Shown: piece by piece, positions 1-9,837 of the stretch
Position numbering within the stretch: position 1 is the first letter of the stretch
Layout: the number at the start of each line of letters is the position of its first letter
DNA from: Kwoniella bestiolae CBS 10118
Taxonomy: Eukaryota > Basidiomycota > Tremellomycetes > Tremellales > Cryptococcaceae
Direction of reading: 5' to 3'
Assembly: GCF_000512585.2 (NCBI RefSeq)
Contig: NC_089244.1
Span: forward strand, 1,302,001-1,366,000
DNA length: 64,000 nucleotides
Program-made: the position numbers and the translations under genes
The notes under the pieces: generated by a model
Databases searched by the model: none
What the model was told of the DNA's origin: nothing
Seen by the model: the letters and a program-made list of their open reading frames with translations, nothing else

Positions 1-743
1 GCCAGATGAATAAATCCTGCGAATAGCGAGTATGGTTCGGTTGGCGATACTGATGATACCAAAGTTAGTCCAGTATACAAAGGAATGTGTCTCAATAAGG
101 TAAGGGGTGAGACATACTGTTACCGGCGATTAAGACTGATACTACTAATCCATATACTGCGATAACTACATTTACGTGTCAGAGAAGTGTTCGGTCGATC
201 AGGAAGGAGAGGGGGAAGACGTACTACCGGACATCTGTAATCAGGCATGTCAGCTGTTTAAGCTTTCAATACACGATGATTTCTGCATAACTCACAACAA
301 CGGGGATCAAAGACTACGATCGTCGACAGGACACATTCATCGGATTAGCCGGTTGATCCAATCATACTTGAGAGCTGTTGAGAGCTATAAATCAGAACAT
401 ACCTTCATAATGAGATCGGGTCTACACGCATATATCAGCTCTGGGACGGACAAACGATCATCATCGTCGAGCTCACCTGAATGTACCTAATCCCGCAATT
501 CCAATACCAGCTTTCGAAGTTCCATAAGCTGCTCCGACAGTTGAGAAAATCATCTATGATTGGCATTGCTGGTTAGTGTTAATGTGCCGACGACCAGCAA
601 GTGAAGGAGACATACGGCACTGGCTACTCCGGCGAAGCTGTTTGAAGGGGCAACGTCAGTTCATCGCGATCTGGCTTGAGGAGGAAGAGTCGTTGAAAAA
701 CTGACCCGAAGAATGGCGCCCAGGGTGGACAGAGCTCTGACAT
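1..743 (-). CDS. VMA3: V-type proton ATPase proteolipid subunit c (partial, 3' end off window)
   Basis: Forms the membrane rotor ring of the V0 sector that carries protons into the vacuole. Read on the minus strand from the ATG at 741-743, exons 706-743, 616-637, 477-553, 403-421, 296-313, 228-234, 118-165 and 1-49 join in phase at GT-AG borders. They give a start MSELCPPWAPFFG, then GAAYGTSKAGIGIAG, RPDLIMKSLIPVVMSG, a hydrophobic second helix IAVYGLVVSVLIAGN, and SPTEPYSLFAGF. This is the classic proteolipid order. The conserved Glu of helix 4 lies outside the window. Several exons are only 18-22 nt and one is 7 nt, so simple ORF searches miss this gene. It is divergent from CCT7. Family identity is firm; the exact borders of the 7-nt exon are inferred from the protein fit. 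Confidence 0.9.
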
Positions 744-1105
744 TTTGATTTGCGGGGGTGATGTACTTGTGGGAGAGTGAGGTCGAGAGACGATATGATA
801 GTGAATGGCAAATGAGGTCGATGCATGGAGATGGACAACGAGCAATGATACGTACACTCTCAATGCCGGAGCTGGCCTATGCTGACGTTGGAGGGGTTAT
901 CACTACTGTACCAGGCGGAATCAAATCACTCGCATCAAGAATACCACGTCATGCTACCCTCGCACGCTCTTTAGTACGCGTTTCAAGAGAATTAGAGAAT
1001 TAGAATTATTAATGATGTTCCATGAGGTTCATAGATACAGAAAAGTTGGTTGAACATCTCATATCATACCTTCAATCTACCCAACACCGCACAAGATCAG
1101 TCAAG
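744..1105. promoter_or_regulatory. Divergent intergenic promoter region between VMA3 and CCT7
   Basis: This stretch separates two genes transcribed away from each other and must hold both promoters. No convincing TATA box is seen close to either start. Short open frames here overlap the VMA3 leader and have no recognisable protein features. Confidence 0.5.
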
Positions 1106-3506
1106 ATGCAAGGTAGACTCCCGCAGATGGTACGTCATTGTTCAGCTGACCTCCATTCTCATACCTCAAACCAGAAGGGAAAGTAGCTGATCCACTCGGA
1201 TTTACAGCAACCGACCGTCGTCCTTCTTCGAGGTATGTCTAGATCTGTTGTCAGCTTCCAGAGTAGTGAAATACGATACAGTAAGATGTATGGAGCTGAT
1301 GTTTCATCTGATGGCTACAGAGGGTACCGACACATCTCAAGGTATAGGACAGCTCCTCTCCAACATCTCAGCATGTCTAGCTGTGGCTCAAACCATAGCT
1401 ACCACGCTCGGACCTAGGGGTATGGACAAGCTCATCGTGGATGATAGGGGATTAGCTACCATCTCTAGTAAGCTGCCAGTTCCTTCGCTACTTACAATAG
1501 ATAACCAGCTGATATTGATGTAAAATTAGATGACGGAGCTACTATCCTCAAGCTACTTGATGTTGTTCACCCCGCTGCTAGAACTTTGGTGGATATTGCT
1601 CGAGCGCAAGATGCAGAAGTTGGGGATGGTACGACTAGTGTCACTTTGCTGTGAGTTAGCTCATTTCTGGAGGTCATGATGAATCTTGTTTCCTGGCATT
1701 GTTTATGAGACGGATCGCTGATGTAGGTGACATACGCTCTTCAGCGCCGCCGAGATATTAAAAGAAGTCAAACCATTCATTGAGGAAGGTGTAGGACCCC
1801 ATGTCATCATCAAGGGATTGAGAGAAGCTAGGAGCTTGGTAAGCTTCCCTGCAATTGGTCATGTACTGGATAAGCTTGCTGAACAGGCCCCATAGGCAAT
1901 CAAAAAGATCAACGAGATCGCAGTGACGATAGAGAAATCTGATCCTGAGTGAGTTCCGCGACCATCCATCATGAATCGATGATATCAAGGGAAATCAGCT
2001 AATATCATCCACCAACAGGAAATTCCGTGAACTCCTTCTCCAATGCGCCTCCACCTCCATGTCTTCCAAACTCATTCACTCCCAAACACCCTTCTTCGCC
2101 AACATGGTCGTCGACGCGGTTCTCTCTCTCGACCAGAAAGACCTCGACGAATCGCTCATCGGAGTGAAGAAAGTCCCTGGAGGTGGTATGCAAGATTCCC
2201 AGCTCATCAAGGGAGTAGCATTCAGGAAGACCTTCTCGTACGCTGGATTCGAACAACAACCCAAATCATTCAAGGATCCCAAGATATTATGCCTCAATGT
2301 CGAACTGGAATTGAAAGCTGAGAAGGATAATGCCGAGGTCAGAGTAAACGAAGTATCAGAATACCAAGCTATTGTAGATGCGGAGTGGTCGATAATCTAC
2401 AAGAAGCTAGAAGCGATCGTAGAAACAGGTGCGAAAGTGGTTTTGTCCAAATTACCTATTGGAGATCTGGCTACTCAGTATTTCGCCGATCGAGATATCT
2501 TCTGTGCTGGGCGAGTCACCTCGGATGACCTCAAGAGAGTTACCCAGGCTGTTGGAGGATCCATCCAATCCACCTGCTCGGATATCGAGCCTCACCATCT
2601 TGGTCAGTGCGGGTCATTCGAGGAGAAGCAGATCGGAGGAGAGAGGTTCAACTTGTTCCAGGATTGCCCACAGGCTAAGACCTGTACGCTCATACTGAGA
2701 GGTGGTGCGGAACAGTTCATCGCTGAGGTGGAGAGGAGTTTACACGATTCAATCATGATCGTTAAGAGGGCGATCCAAAATAACAGTGTAGTAGCTGGAG
2801 GTGGTGCTTGCGAGGTGAGTATTGACTTTTCTTACTCAAATTAAATCAAATTTCGTCGCTTGTCACGACATCATATTTCTGATCACCCGACATCCGATTC
2901 TATCACCGCACAACTGCTATTTTAGTAGATCCTTGTGCAGGGTTCTGTGTGCTGACTCTCTTCTGATTCCCACACACAGATGGAAATCTCCAAATACCTC
3001 CGTGGCCACTCCCGAACAATAATGGGCAAACAACAACTAATTGTCGGAGCAGTTGCCAAAGCCCTCGAGATCATCCCCAGACAAATCTGCGATAATGCAG
3101 GATTGGACGCTACGGATATCCTTAACAAGCTGAGGATGAGACACGCTCAGGGAGACCTATGGGCAGGTGTGGACGTTGATTCGGAGAATGTTCAAGATAA
3201 CATGAAGAGATTTGTTTGGGAGCCTGCTTTGGTCAAGACCAATGCGCTTTCTAGTGCGGTCGACGCTGCTTGTTTGATCTTGAGCGTTGATGAGACGGTC
3301 AGGAATCCGCAATCTGAGGTGAGTCCTTTTCCATCTGAATTACCCTCTTCCTTTTGCCAAAAATCTGCACGATGGTAGAAAGGGAAAGGATGAAGACTGA
3401 CTGCACATTGATTTTTTCGCAGGCACCCCAAGCTGGTCCACCCATGCCTCGAGGCGCTGCTCAACAAGCTTTGAGAGGTAGAGGAAGAGGTATGCCGAGG
3501 CGATAG
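1106..3506 (+). CDS. CCT7: T-complex protein 1 subunit eta (CCT chaperonin)
   Basis: One of eight subunits of the cytosolic ring chaperonin that folds actin, tubulin and WD proteins. Nine exons join in frame: 1106-1129, 1208-1232, 1321-1467, 1530-1650, 1745-1838, 1896-1948, 2019-2814, 2980-3318 and 3423-3506, giving about 560 residues, normal for the family. The N-terminal end reads QPTVVLLREGTDTSQGIGQ and TTLGPRGMDKLI; the ATPase motif GDGTTSVTLL follows, with VAGGGACE before the C-terminal third. The tail is Gly/Arg-rich (RGRGRGMPRR). The start ATG at 1106 sits in the first small exon, supported by the fit MQGRLPQM-QPTVV to other eta subunits. Transcribed away from VMA3. Confidence 0.96.
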
Positions 3507-4111
3507 AACGATTATGTGTACTAGGAGGAACAAATTGGTTGAACGGTAGATGGTCGGGTTAGGGTATACTGTAGTGGTCATCAATGCATAGCAAATACAA
3601 TAGCTAGGCAGCTGACTTCGGCGACAGCTGATGGGACCTTTTGTATTGTCAATCAAGCTGCATTGATGATTGTTTATTCGAAACACAGACAAATCACCCT
3701 CGCTGAAAAGCGAATAGACGTGAACAAAGTATGTACACGACATCAATTGAGGACTCTTGGCAGTCTTCATCTCTTGATCGTCTAAGCCGAATGACCGACA
3801 GGTGTACTACGGTTGCAGTAGTATCTCAGTTCAAAGTATGCCATAGAAGGTAGTACGAATACCTAGCACGCAGAGTATAAGATAGTTCAAATCAGATTGA
3901 TTCGGTCTTACCTTGTCTGATGTGATTTTGCGTGAACCGAATAACATTGTAATGTACATAGCTTTGGTAAGAGATCCGATCAGATGAGATCTCTTTGTTG
4001 AGCTTTGGTATGACTGACCTCAAGAACGTGCTGAGGTCAAGTGATTCTACGACTCGAGAATATTCAAGTCGAAGTACAGTACAAGTCGAAGTACAGTACA
4101 AAACACAAATA
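3507..4111. other. Intergenic, CCT7 3' flank and promoter of the next gene
   Basis: About 600 bp with no gene that can be supported. A direct repeat of CAAGTCGAAGTACAGTACAA is seen just upstream of the TATA box, at about 4063-4101. A minus-strand open frame in 3192-3770 is mostly antisense to the CCT7 last exons. Confidence 0.5.
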
Positions 4112-4118
4112 TATAAAG
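4112..4118 (+). promoter_or_regulatory. TATA box of the 4.2-kb secreted protein gene
   Basis: TATAAAG lies 104 bp upstream of the ATG at 4216, after a repeated AAGTCGAAGTACAGTACAA element. Spacing and form match the boxes in front of the neighbouring secreted-protein genes. Confidence 0.6.
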
Positions 4119-4215
4119 CCAAGTAGTTCCAAGTTCACCTCTGTTTCGCTCATCCTTCTCCAACATCATCTCAACCCACCTTCCCTCAACTATCACTCCA
4201 GTATATCAAGCAGCG

Positions 4216-4572
4216 ATGCAACTCCCCTCCCTCCTCACCATCCTCCCTCTCCTCCTCATGACCCACTCCCTCCCAATCAACGATCCACCCCCCCTCGATA
4301 CTAGAGTCAGAGACGACCAAGATGGCGGTGTCCGCACTGTCCGATCCGTCCCCACACCCACCTTGACCCAAGGGGACATCGCCAATATCGACGCGACTCC
4401 TCTCTTCACTGAACCAAGATACTACTACCCCATCACCACGCTGCGAATCCCGCTACTGGTTGATATTGGGAAGGTGGTTCCTACTATCCCGCCTAAGCCT
4501 GAATGGCCGGTTCCTGATCCTGGGCCTAGACCTGGGGATCTGCAGGAGGTGGGGATTGTCATTGGATCTTAA
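4216..4572 (+). CDS. Small secreted proline-rich protein, unknown function
   Basis: 118 residues in a single exon. A hydrophobic signal peptide (MQLPSLLTILPLLLMTHSLP) is followed by a low-complexity Pro-rich chain without cysteines. Residues 30-45 hold DDQDGGVRTVRSV; nearly the same segment (QDDGGVRTVKH) occurs after a KR site in the protein encoded at 8643-9119, so the two are probably distant paralogues or release related peptides. No transmembrane segment is seen besides the signal. It is the first gene of a plus-strand array of secreted proteins and has its own TATA box. Not assigned to any known family. Confidence 0.75.
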   Translation: MQLPSLLTILPLLLMTHSLPINDPPPLDTRVRDDQDGGVRTVRSVPTPTLTQGDIANIDATPLFTEPRYYYPITTLRIPLLVDIGKVVPTIPPKPEWPVPDPGPRPGDLQEVGIVIGS

Positions 4573-5645
4573 CTGAAGTGGGTGCTTTGTAGTACAGGAA
4601 AGAGAAGGGGGGGCTGATGATGATTTATACCGTAGACTGGAATGCCGATTGATCCCCCGGCCCCCCCAATTTTTATTTTCCTATAAGGGGGTTGGGCCAG
4701 GGCGCAGTTTGTAGTTCTTCTCTTCGCTTGTCACTTTGTTCTTTTGGGATTAGGGGAGTTCTTGGTATATACTATGATATGGACTGGTATCATTATGTAT
4801 CGTCCGGCTCAACGAGCCAGCTGTACTGTATTTGCCACCTAGAATTAAGGGGGTATCAAGGTCAGATCCACACAAACTCGTCTCGGCCTCACAATCGGTC
4901 ATCTGGCTGATAGTCGTGCAGGAAAGATCAAGATTCGAGGGTCCGACGTTGATGTGGAATCCAGACCAAGACCGTATACACAGGAGATTACACACACAGA
5001 TTGATCGTAGCTGCCTGATCTTGATGGTGGACCTGGTTCAACGAGATTGATTGATTGATGGGAACTTGCTTCGACCTGATTCAGGCGGGACATGAACTTA
5101 CGAACACAAAGGGCGAGGTGATCGGATATTGCCTGACTATATTCATGAATTGATTTCTGAGGTAAGGACAAAAGCGGTCCTTGACAATTTACAACAACAT
5201 GTAAGTTAGCTATCAAATAGCAGAGCAGAGCTGAACAGCGCCCTTTGTCTTAACACCATTATAATTTCACCTTAAAGGCAAATATGCCAAGTGACTAGCT
5301 GACATGCTTCCACACGCCGCCCTCCGGCGCTCATTGCTCCGGAGGCTGGACTCTCCAGACATACCTTTGAGGGGACTGAGCAGCTCCAGGACATCCTTTA
5401 CACTCAGACACGGATCCTTGCGGTCTGATAACTGCGTAGCTTGGACCATGCTCTTTGCAATTTCAAGCACTCGAGGCTGGACAACGTTGACTTTTGCCAA
5501 GTCACAGGAAGAAACCACGTTCAAGGGTTGGAGGAAAGGGGTTGCTATCCTTGCTTCTCATTCTCATAGTCAGCTGAGTAGGAAGAATAAGCGAGAACAA
5601 AGTGTAATGTCAACCCATCAGTGTAAAACATAGTTGGAAAGAAGG
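4573..5645. other. Intergenic, no gene supported
   Basis: About 1.1 kb. It starts with a C/G-homopolymer-rich 3' flank (runs of G and C near 4605-4690). Open frames on both strands between 4692 and 5633 overlap each other, lack signal peptides or known motifs, and start from non-ATG codons in part. They are taken as chance frames. Confidence 0.5.
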
Positions 5646-5653
5646 TATAAAAA
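5646..5653 (+). promoter_or_regulatory. TATA box of the 5.8-kb repeat preprotein gene
   Basis: GGTATAAAAACC, 116 bp upstream of the ATG at 5762. The GGTATAAAA core recurs in front of the genes at 7368 and 9.8 kb. Confidence 0.65.
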
Positions 5654-5761
5654 CCTTTGTCAAGACTTCTCTTTAATCCCTTCTAATCAATTCCAACCAC
5701 CACATAAACCGCTCGACCAAATCTATATCACCACACCACACCACAAGCCACCAATACAACC

Positions 5762-6430
5762 ATGCACTTCACTACCATCTCTCTCATCACCTTATTTTCA
5801 CTCTCTACTATCCTTGCCCTTCCTGCATCTCACCCACGAGCCATCACGACCACCTCTACCGACAACGAGGATGGTATCGTAGGTATCAACGCCATCGGTC
5901 GAGCTATAGCTGCCATCGGTATCATCGAAGATCCAACCACCACCACCACCCCTGAAGTGGGGATCAACGCTATCGGTCGAGCCATCGCTTCTAACCCTAC
6001 CGAATCTACTATTGGCCTCAATGATATCGGTGGGACCATCGGCGTGATCCCTGCTCCATCTCCCAAAGTGGGCATCGAAGCTATCGGTCGAGCTGTCGCC
6101 TACCCGCCTTCTGATGATACCATCAAGCCCAACGCGATTGGTAGAGCTATCGCTGCGATTGCTTACGACGAGGACGAGTCCACCGCAATCCCTTCACCTA
6201 CCGTCGGGATCGAGGCTATCGGCAAACGAGCTATTGCGGCGATTGGTACTCAGCCTACAGGTGTGGAAGTGGATGCCATCGGAAGAAGAGCTATTGGAGC
6301 CATCGGTACTCAACCTACTGGGGTCACCGTCAATGCCATTGGGAGAAGAGCCATCGCTGCGATTGGAGCTGTTGGGGATGATGCAGAGGGTGAAAAAAGG
6401 GATGTTGAGGTGGATGCTATTGGTAAATGA
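5762..6430 (+). CDS. Secreted repeat preprotein with nine AIG(R/K) repeats and Kex2-like sites
   Basis: 222 residues, one exon. Signal peptide MHFTTISLITLFSLSTILALP, then nine copies of a unit around (G/E)(I/V)(N/E/D)AIG(R/K), most followed by AIAAIG or a variant and separated by acidic or Pro/Thr spacers of variable length. The last four copies carry dibasic GKR, GRR, GRR and a terminal GK; EKR also occurs before the last copy. Kexin cutting there would release near-identical peptides such as AIAAIGTQPTGVEVDAIG. The layout (signal, tandem similar peptides, dibasic borders) is that of fungal Kex2-processed repeat proteins, including pheromone and RiPP precursors, but no modifying enzyme gene lies nearby. 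One copy (GLNDIGGTIG) is degenerate. Function unknown. Confidence 0.85.
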   Translation: MHFTTISLITLFSLSTILALPASHPRAITTTSTDNEDGIVGINAIGRAIAAIGIIEDPTTTTTPEVGINAIGRAIASNPTESTIGLNDIGGTIGVIPAPSPKVGIEAIGRAVAYPPSDDTIKPNAIGRAIAAIAYDEDESTAIPSPTVGIEAIGKRAIAAIGTQPTGVEVDAIGRRAIGAIGTQPTGVTVNAIGRRAIAAIGAVGDDAEGEKRDVEVDAIGK

Positions 6431-7238
6431 TGGAAAGACACAGTAAGTCTATTGATTTGATGTTTGTCACTGATCAATCGTATCGCCCTTGGGCTGAAGC
6501 ATCTGTTGTAACTCCGCAGTGCCCGCTTTCCCCTCGTAGCTGGTCTATAATTTTTCTGTAACTCCGGATACAAATTCCTCGAACTCTCCTCCCAAAGCGT
6601 GATGTCCGCACACTCATTGACAACTCAGTTGACAGAAGATTGGTATATCTTGTGTAAAATGCAACAAGCTGTGAATGCAAACCAGGTACACACATCCGCA
6701 ACGATCAAACACCGTAGATGCACGAGCATTGTGACATTTGACATATCAAGTTTCAGCTATAGCTTCTCCACCTTGAATGGCCGCTTTGGTGGAATCACAG
6801 CATGCTACCTTGTCGTCGAGCTGATACCGAGCTTTGTTGCAAGGGTGTGACCACAGGTTGGATGATATCAAGAGCGATGCACGGAGCATCCACCAAAGGA
6901 GGATCTGACGGAGGTCACCTTCTCCGTCGCGCTAAGCAGTGCAATTAAATGCAGGGTCCCCCCTCCGTTAGTGTATCTGGTGGCAGCCACTGACCCCCTG
7001 CACGGCCCACTTTCCCTTGCCCCGCACTGAAGGGCCGTATGTTATGTTGCATTCACTCGGTCGGAGAAGGCAACTGATACATGACAACGACGCCTCGATG
7101 CGTAACATATACGAGTAACGCGATGTGCATGGATCGGTCATCGGTTTAGACTAGTGTCGGTCCTCGGTTTCCCCTTTGAAAGGTGGTCAACAATGCTTAA
7201 CGGACCATCAGAGGCGGAAAAGAGGTTTGGAGAAAAGG
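6431..7238. promoter_or_regulatory. Intergenic region with a doubled CGGTC-CGGTTT element upstream of the 7.4-kb gene
   Basis: No gene is supported in this 0.8 kb. Two direct copies of a 15-bp element, RTCGGTCMTCGGTTT, lie at 7133-7147 and 7156-7170, 8 bp apart and about 70-105 bp upstream of the TATA box. In reverse complement they resemble the ACCGRRTGACCGAR element found upstream of three cysteine-rich genes in the same array. Candidate activator sites; binding protein unknown. Confidence 0.45.
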
Positions 7239-7245
7239 TATAAAA
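7239..7245 (+). promoter_or_regulatory. TATA box of the 7.4-kb secreted protein gene
   Basis: GGTATAAAAGCC, 129 bp upstream of the ATG at 7368. Confidence 0.65.
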
Positions 7246-7367
7246 GCCATGGCATTGACATGACATGTCGAAATACCTCATCGCAAACAACTTCATTCTT
7301 TAACGATACTCATATCATCTCCAACCTTCTACGAGCCTTTTGATAAACCACGACCACAACTACAACA

Positions 7368-7945
7368 ATGAAATTCAACTCCATCGTCATCCTCACCTCC
7401 CTCCTAACATTGACCAACACCGCCTGGAGTGCCCCCGTCCGACAACTCTCTGATAGATCACCCGAACCTGAACCTGGAAGATTCGACGGCGTGCTTGATA
7501 GCGCGGGTCACCAAGTCGGAGGTGTCATCGGTCGCCCCATCTCTAATTCCGATGAGATGACCAACCATCTCTCTGGGCGATCACCCGAAGCCCAACCTGG
7601 TAACAGGTTTGGAGGTGTCCTTGATAGCCCCGGTCATAATGTTGGAGGCGTCGTCCACAACGGTCCCATCTCCATTCCCGGTGAATTCACCAACCATCTC
7701 TCTGGGCGATCCGCTGAACCCGAGCCCGGCTTCAAGTTTGGAGGTGTCTACGGTGGTGTCAACCATCTACCCGGGGGTACCGTCGTCTATGGTAGATCGG
7801 CCGGACCCGCTCCCGCTCCCGAGGCTGAAGCTCAACCGGAGGATCACCCTTGGTGGTACGTCGGTTGGAGAGGGTGGTGTAAGTGTATCTCTGCTCGATG
7901 TACAGGTAGGAGACACGAAGGCTGATATAATTTGACTTTACAGAA
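7368..7945 (+). CDS. Secreted repeat protein with Trp-rich C-terminus; stop codon created by splicing
   Basis: Signal peptide MKFNSIVILTSLLTLTNTAWSA, then three imperfect repeats of about 44 residues with the order RSPEPEPG, (R)FGGVLDS, G(H/V)xVGGV, PIS, NHLSGRS. The unspliced frame runs to 7925 with a cysteine-rich end, but a consensus intron (GTAAGTG at 7879, GCTGAT branch-like sequence at 7921, TTTACAG ending 7943, 65 nt) joins T to AA and makes an immediate TAA. The spliced 170-residue product then ends PWWYVGWRGW, matching the PWWWNWGW end of the protein at 8643-9119. That match is the reason for preferring the spliced form. No cysteines remain in the mature chain. Function unknown; cell-surface or peptide-precursor role is only a guess. 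Confidence 0.8.
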
Positions 7946-8541
7946 TCTGGAATACTTTCGTGTGTATTTCTTACCTCCGATCCTGGACGAGAGGGATTGA
8001 GATATTTCTAAATGGACGTTGCTGTACATGGACTTTTCACTTTTATACGACAGGATGTCTATCATGCATGTGTGTCGTGCGTTGGGTTTTCAGTGGCATC
8101 GAATACATAGATTCGATCTGACACTTTTTCCTTCGAATGGTCATCCTCCTTCCACGAGTACCATGGCTGTTCAACGCCGCGGATATCTTGCGATCTTATT
8201 GGCCGAGCTGGAACAAAACCCAGCATCTGTCGACCGGTGTACATTACCGCCACTTCAAGAGGGAGTACGTGATCTGTGATCGACACGAAATGGTGAGACA
8301 TTCAGGCGCTGAAGGTACAAGGCGATGTGGCACAGACAATTGACGATCAGTTGAAGATCTCTTGGCGAAAGATTACGACGACATTCATGTTATATGTGTG
8401 TCAGCTGAATCATCACCATCAATCCTACCTACATATTCGACTCGGCAGCAAGGCTTCACGGGGATGTTAGCTTTATCGGACAGATCTCCTGTCTTTCGTA
8501 TCACAGCATTTAGCGGTGCTCGAATGATCTTGGAAAAAGTA
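7946..8541. other. Intergenic, promoter of the 8.6-kb gene
   Basis: About 600 bp. Overlapping open frames on both strands (8019-8343) have no recognisable features. Nothing else is seen. Confidence 0.45.
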
Positions 8542-8548
8542 TATAAAG
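8542..8548 (+). promoter_or_regulatory. TATA box of the 8.6-kb secreted protein gene
   Basis: GTATATAAAGCA, 101 bp upstream of the ATG at 8643. Confidence 0.65.
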
Positions 8549-8642
8549 CATGCATTCTGCCTATCAGTGCTACCTTCCCGGACAACATAACTCCCCCAAC
8601 AGCTACATCAGCCTTCATACAACCCACAAGACAGTCTGAATA

Positions 8643-9119
8643 ATGCAATTGAAATCCCTTTTCACTACTCTCGCCTTACTCTCCCTCACACCTTTCACGC
8701 TCTCAGCACCCGCTCCAATCGAGGATCGAGCTATCGCGGTCGATCCTACCGTCGTAACTGCTCGAGCCATCGCTGCGGACCCTACCGTCGTGACTGCCCG
8801 AGCAATCGCAGTCGATCCTGACGTCGTAACCGCCCGAGCAATCGCCGTCGACCCAACCGTAGTAACCGCCCGAGCCGTCCTCGAAACCGCCGCCGTCGAA
8901 AAACGACAAGATGACGGGGGAGTAAGAACTGTCAAGCACATCGCCCGACAAACTGTTGAAGGAGGTGATGGTGGTGGAGTGGGAGGAGGGAATGTCCCAT
9001 CTGTTACTCAACCTGCACTTGGACCTGCGGTCTTGAACCCTGTTATCTCGCCTGTAGTGGTTCCTGGACCGGGAACCTCGCAGGCTGTTAGACCTTGGTG
9101 GTGGAATTGGGGGTGGTAG
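8643..9119 (+). CDS. Secreted RAIAVDPTVVTA-repeat protein with Kex2 site and Trp-rich C-terminus
   Basis: 158 residues, one exon. Signal peptide MQLKSLFTTLALLSLTPFTLSA, then four tandem 11-residue repeats RAIAVDPTVVT-A plus a decayed fifth (RAVLETAAVEKR). The DNA repeats are 33 bp and differ mostly at third positions. After the EKR site comes QDDGGVRTVKH, shared with the protein at 4216-4572. A Gly-rich stretch, a Pro/Val-rich stretch and the end RPWWWNWGW follow; the Trp-rich end is shared with the spliced product of the 7368 gene. The RAIA core also recurs in the 5762 preprotein. It therefore links the other three genes into one group. No modifying enzyme is encoded nearby; function unknown. 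Confidence 0.85.
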   Translation: MQLKSLFTTLALLSLTPFTLSAPAPIEDRAIAVDPTVVTARAIAADPTVVTARAIAVDPDVVTARAIAVDPTVVTARAVLETAAVEKRQDDGGVRTVKHIARQTVEGGDGGGVGGGNVPSVTQPALGPAVLNPVISPVVVPGPGTSQAVRPWWWNWGW

Positions 9120-9757
9120 ATGGTGCATGGTAGATGGTGAGTGCGATCCTCGAGGTAGACACAGATCCCAGTTGCGGGTGAGCTAATCTGGGAAACATTG
9201 ATTCACCTAGCTCACATATCTGGATGCATGATGTGCCAACGTTCAGACGATGAGAGGCGCAATGGGGAGCTCCTGGTATACTGTTGTGTTGGATGTAAGG
9301 TTACCAGAGATGAGATGTGATTTACGATGTTTGCGTGATTGGATTCGTTTAATGCAGAGAAGTTATACGACTTACGCCCCACCACTGTCAGGTTACCTTT
9401 CAGAACCTCAGAATTATTGAGAGGGCGGTAGCTGGAGTATAACAACCCAAATTTGAGAAATGATTTGTCTTCCATCAGGTTTGCCCCACTGTTGATGTCT
9501 GCCCGAATAGGCTAATGTATCACTATTGAGAGGTCTACTGGCGTTCGGAAGCTGCCCCACCTTAGTACAGCCGATTGATCGCCACGCCCAAGTACTCCCC
9601 ACTTGAATAAGCTCTTGCGCCCGTGCTTCCCATGGTAGAGTTGGGGCTGAGAACTGTATACGATTCGAAATCAAACTTCGCGCCTCTCGAAACATCCTAT
9701 GGGACCGTTAGTGCATATTCCGTTATTTGCATCTCACTGAAAGCGCCCGGCGAAAGG
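9120..9757. other. Intergenic, no gene supported
   Basis: About 640 bp between two array members. Minus-strand frames at 9212-9695 have no signal peptide or recognisable motif. Confidence 0.45.
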
Positions 9758-9764
9758 TATAAAA
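9758..9764 (+). promoter_or_regulatory. TATA box of the start-less cysteine-rich gene
   Basis: GGTATAAAATGG, the same core as at 5646 and 7239. It is retained although the gene behind it seems to lack an initiation codon for its signal peptide. Confidence 0.55.
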
Positions 9765-9837
9765 TGGACGCCTATTGAAAACTGCCTCAGCATGATCGCT
9801 CATCCAGCATCTCCGATCAAAGTTCCCTCATCTCAAT

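Noticed and set aside
176..490. 104-codon plus-strand frame with an acidic start
   Set aside because: It is antisense to the VMA3 micro-exons and introns and begins at a GTG, with no protein features.
6474..6850. Overlapping open frames on both strands between the 5.8- and 7.4-kb genes
   Set aside because: No signal peptide, no splice-supported continuation and no similarity to array members.
5762..9119. Dikaritin/ustiloxin-type RiPP gene cluster
   Set aside because: The precursor-like repeats fit, but no UstYa-like, tyrosinase or other modifying enzyme is seen anywhere in the window.
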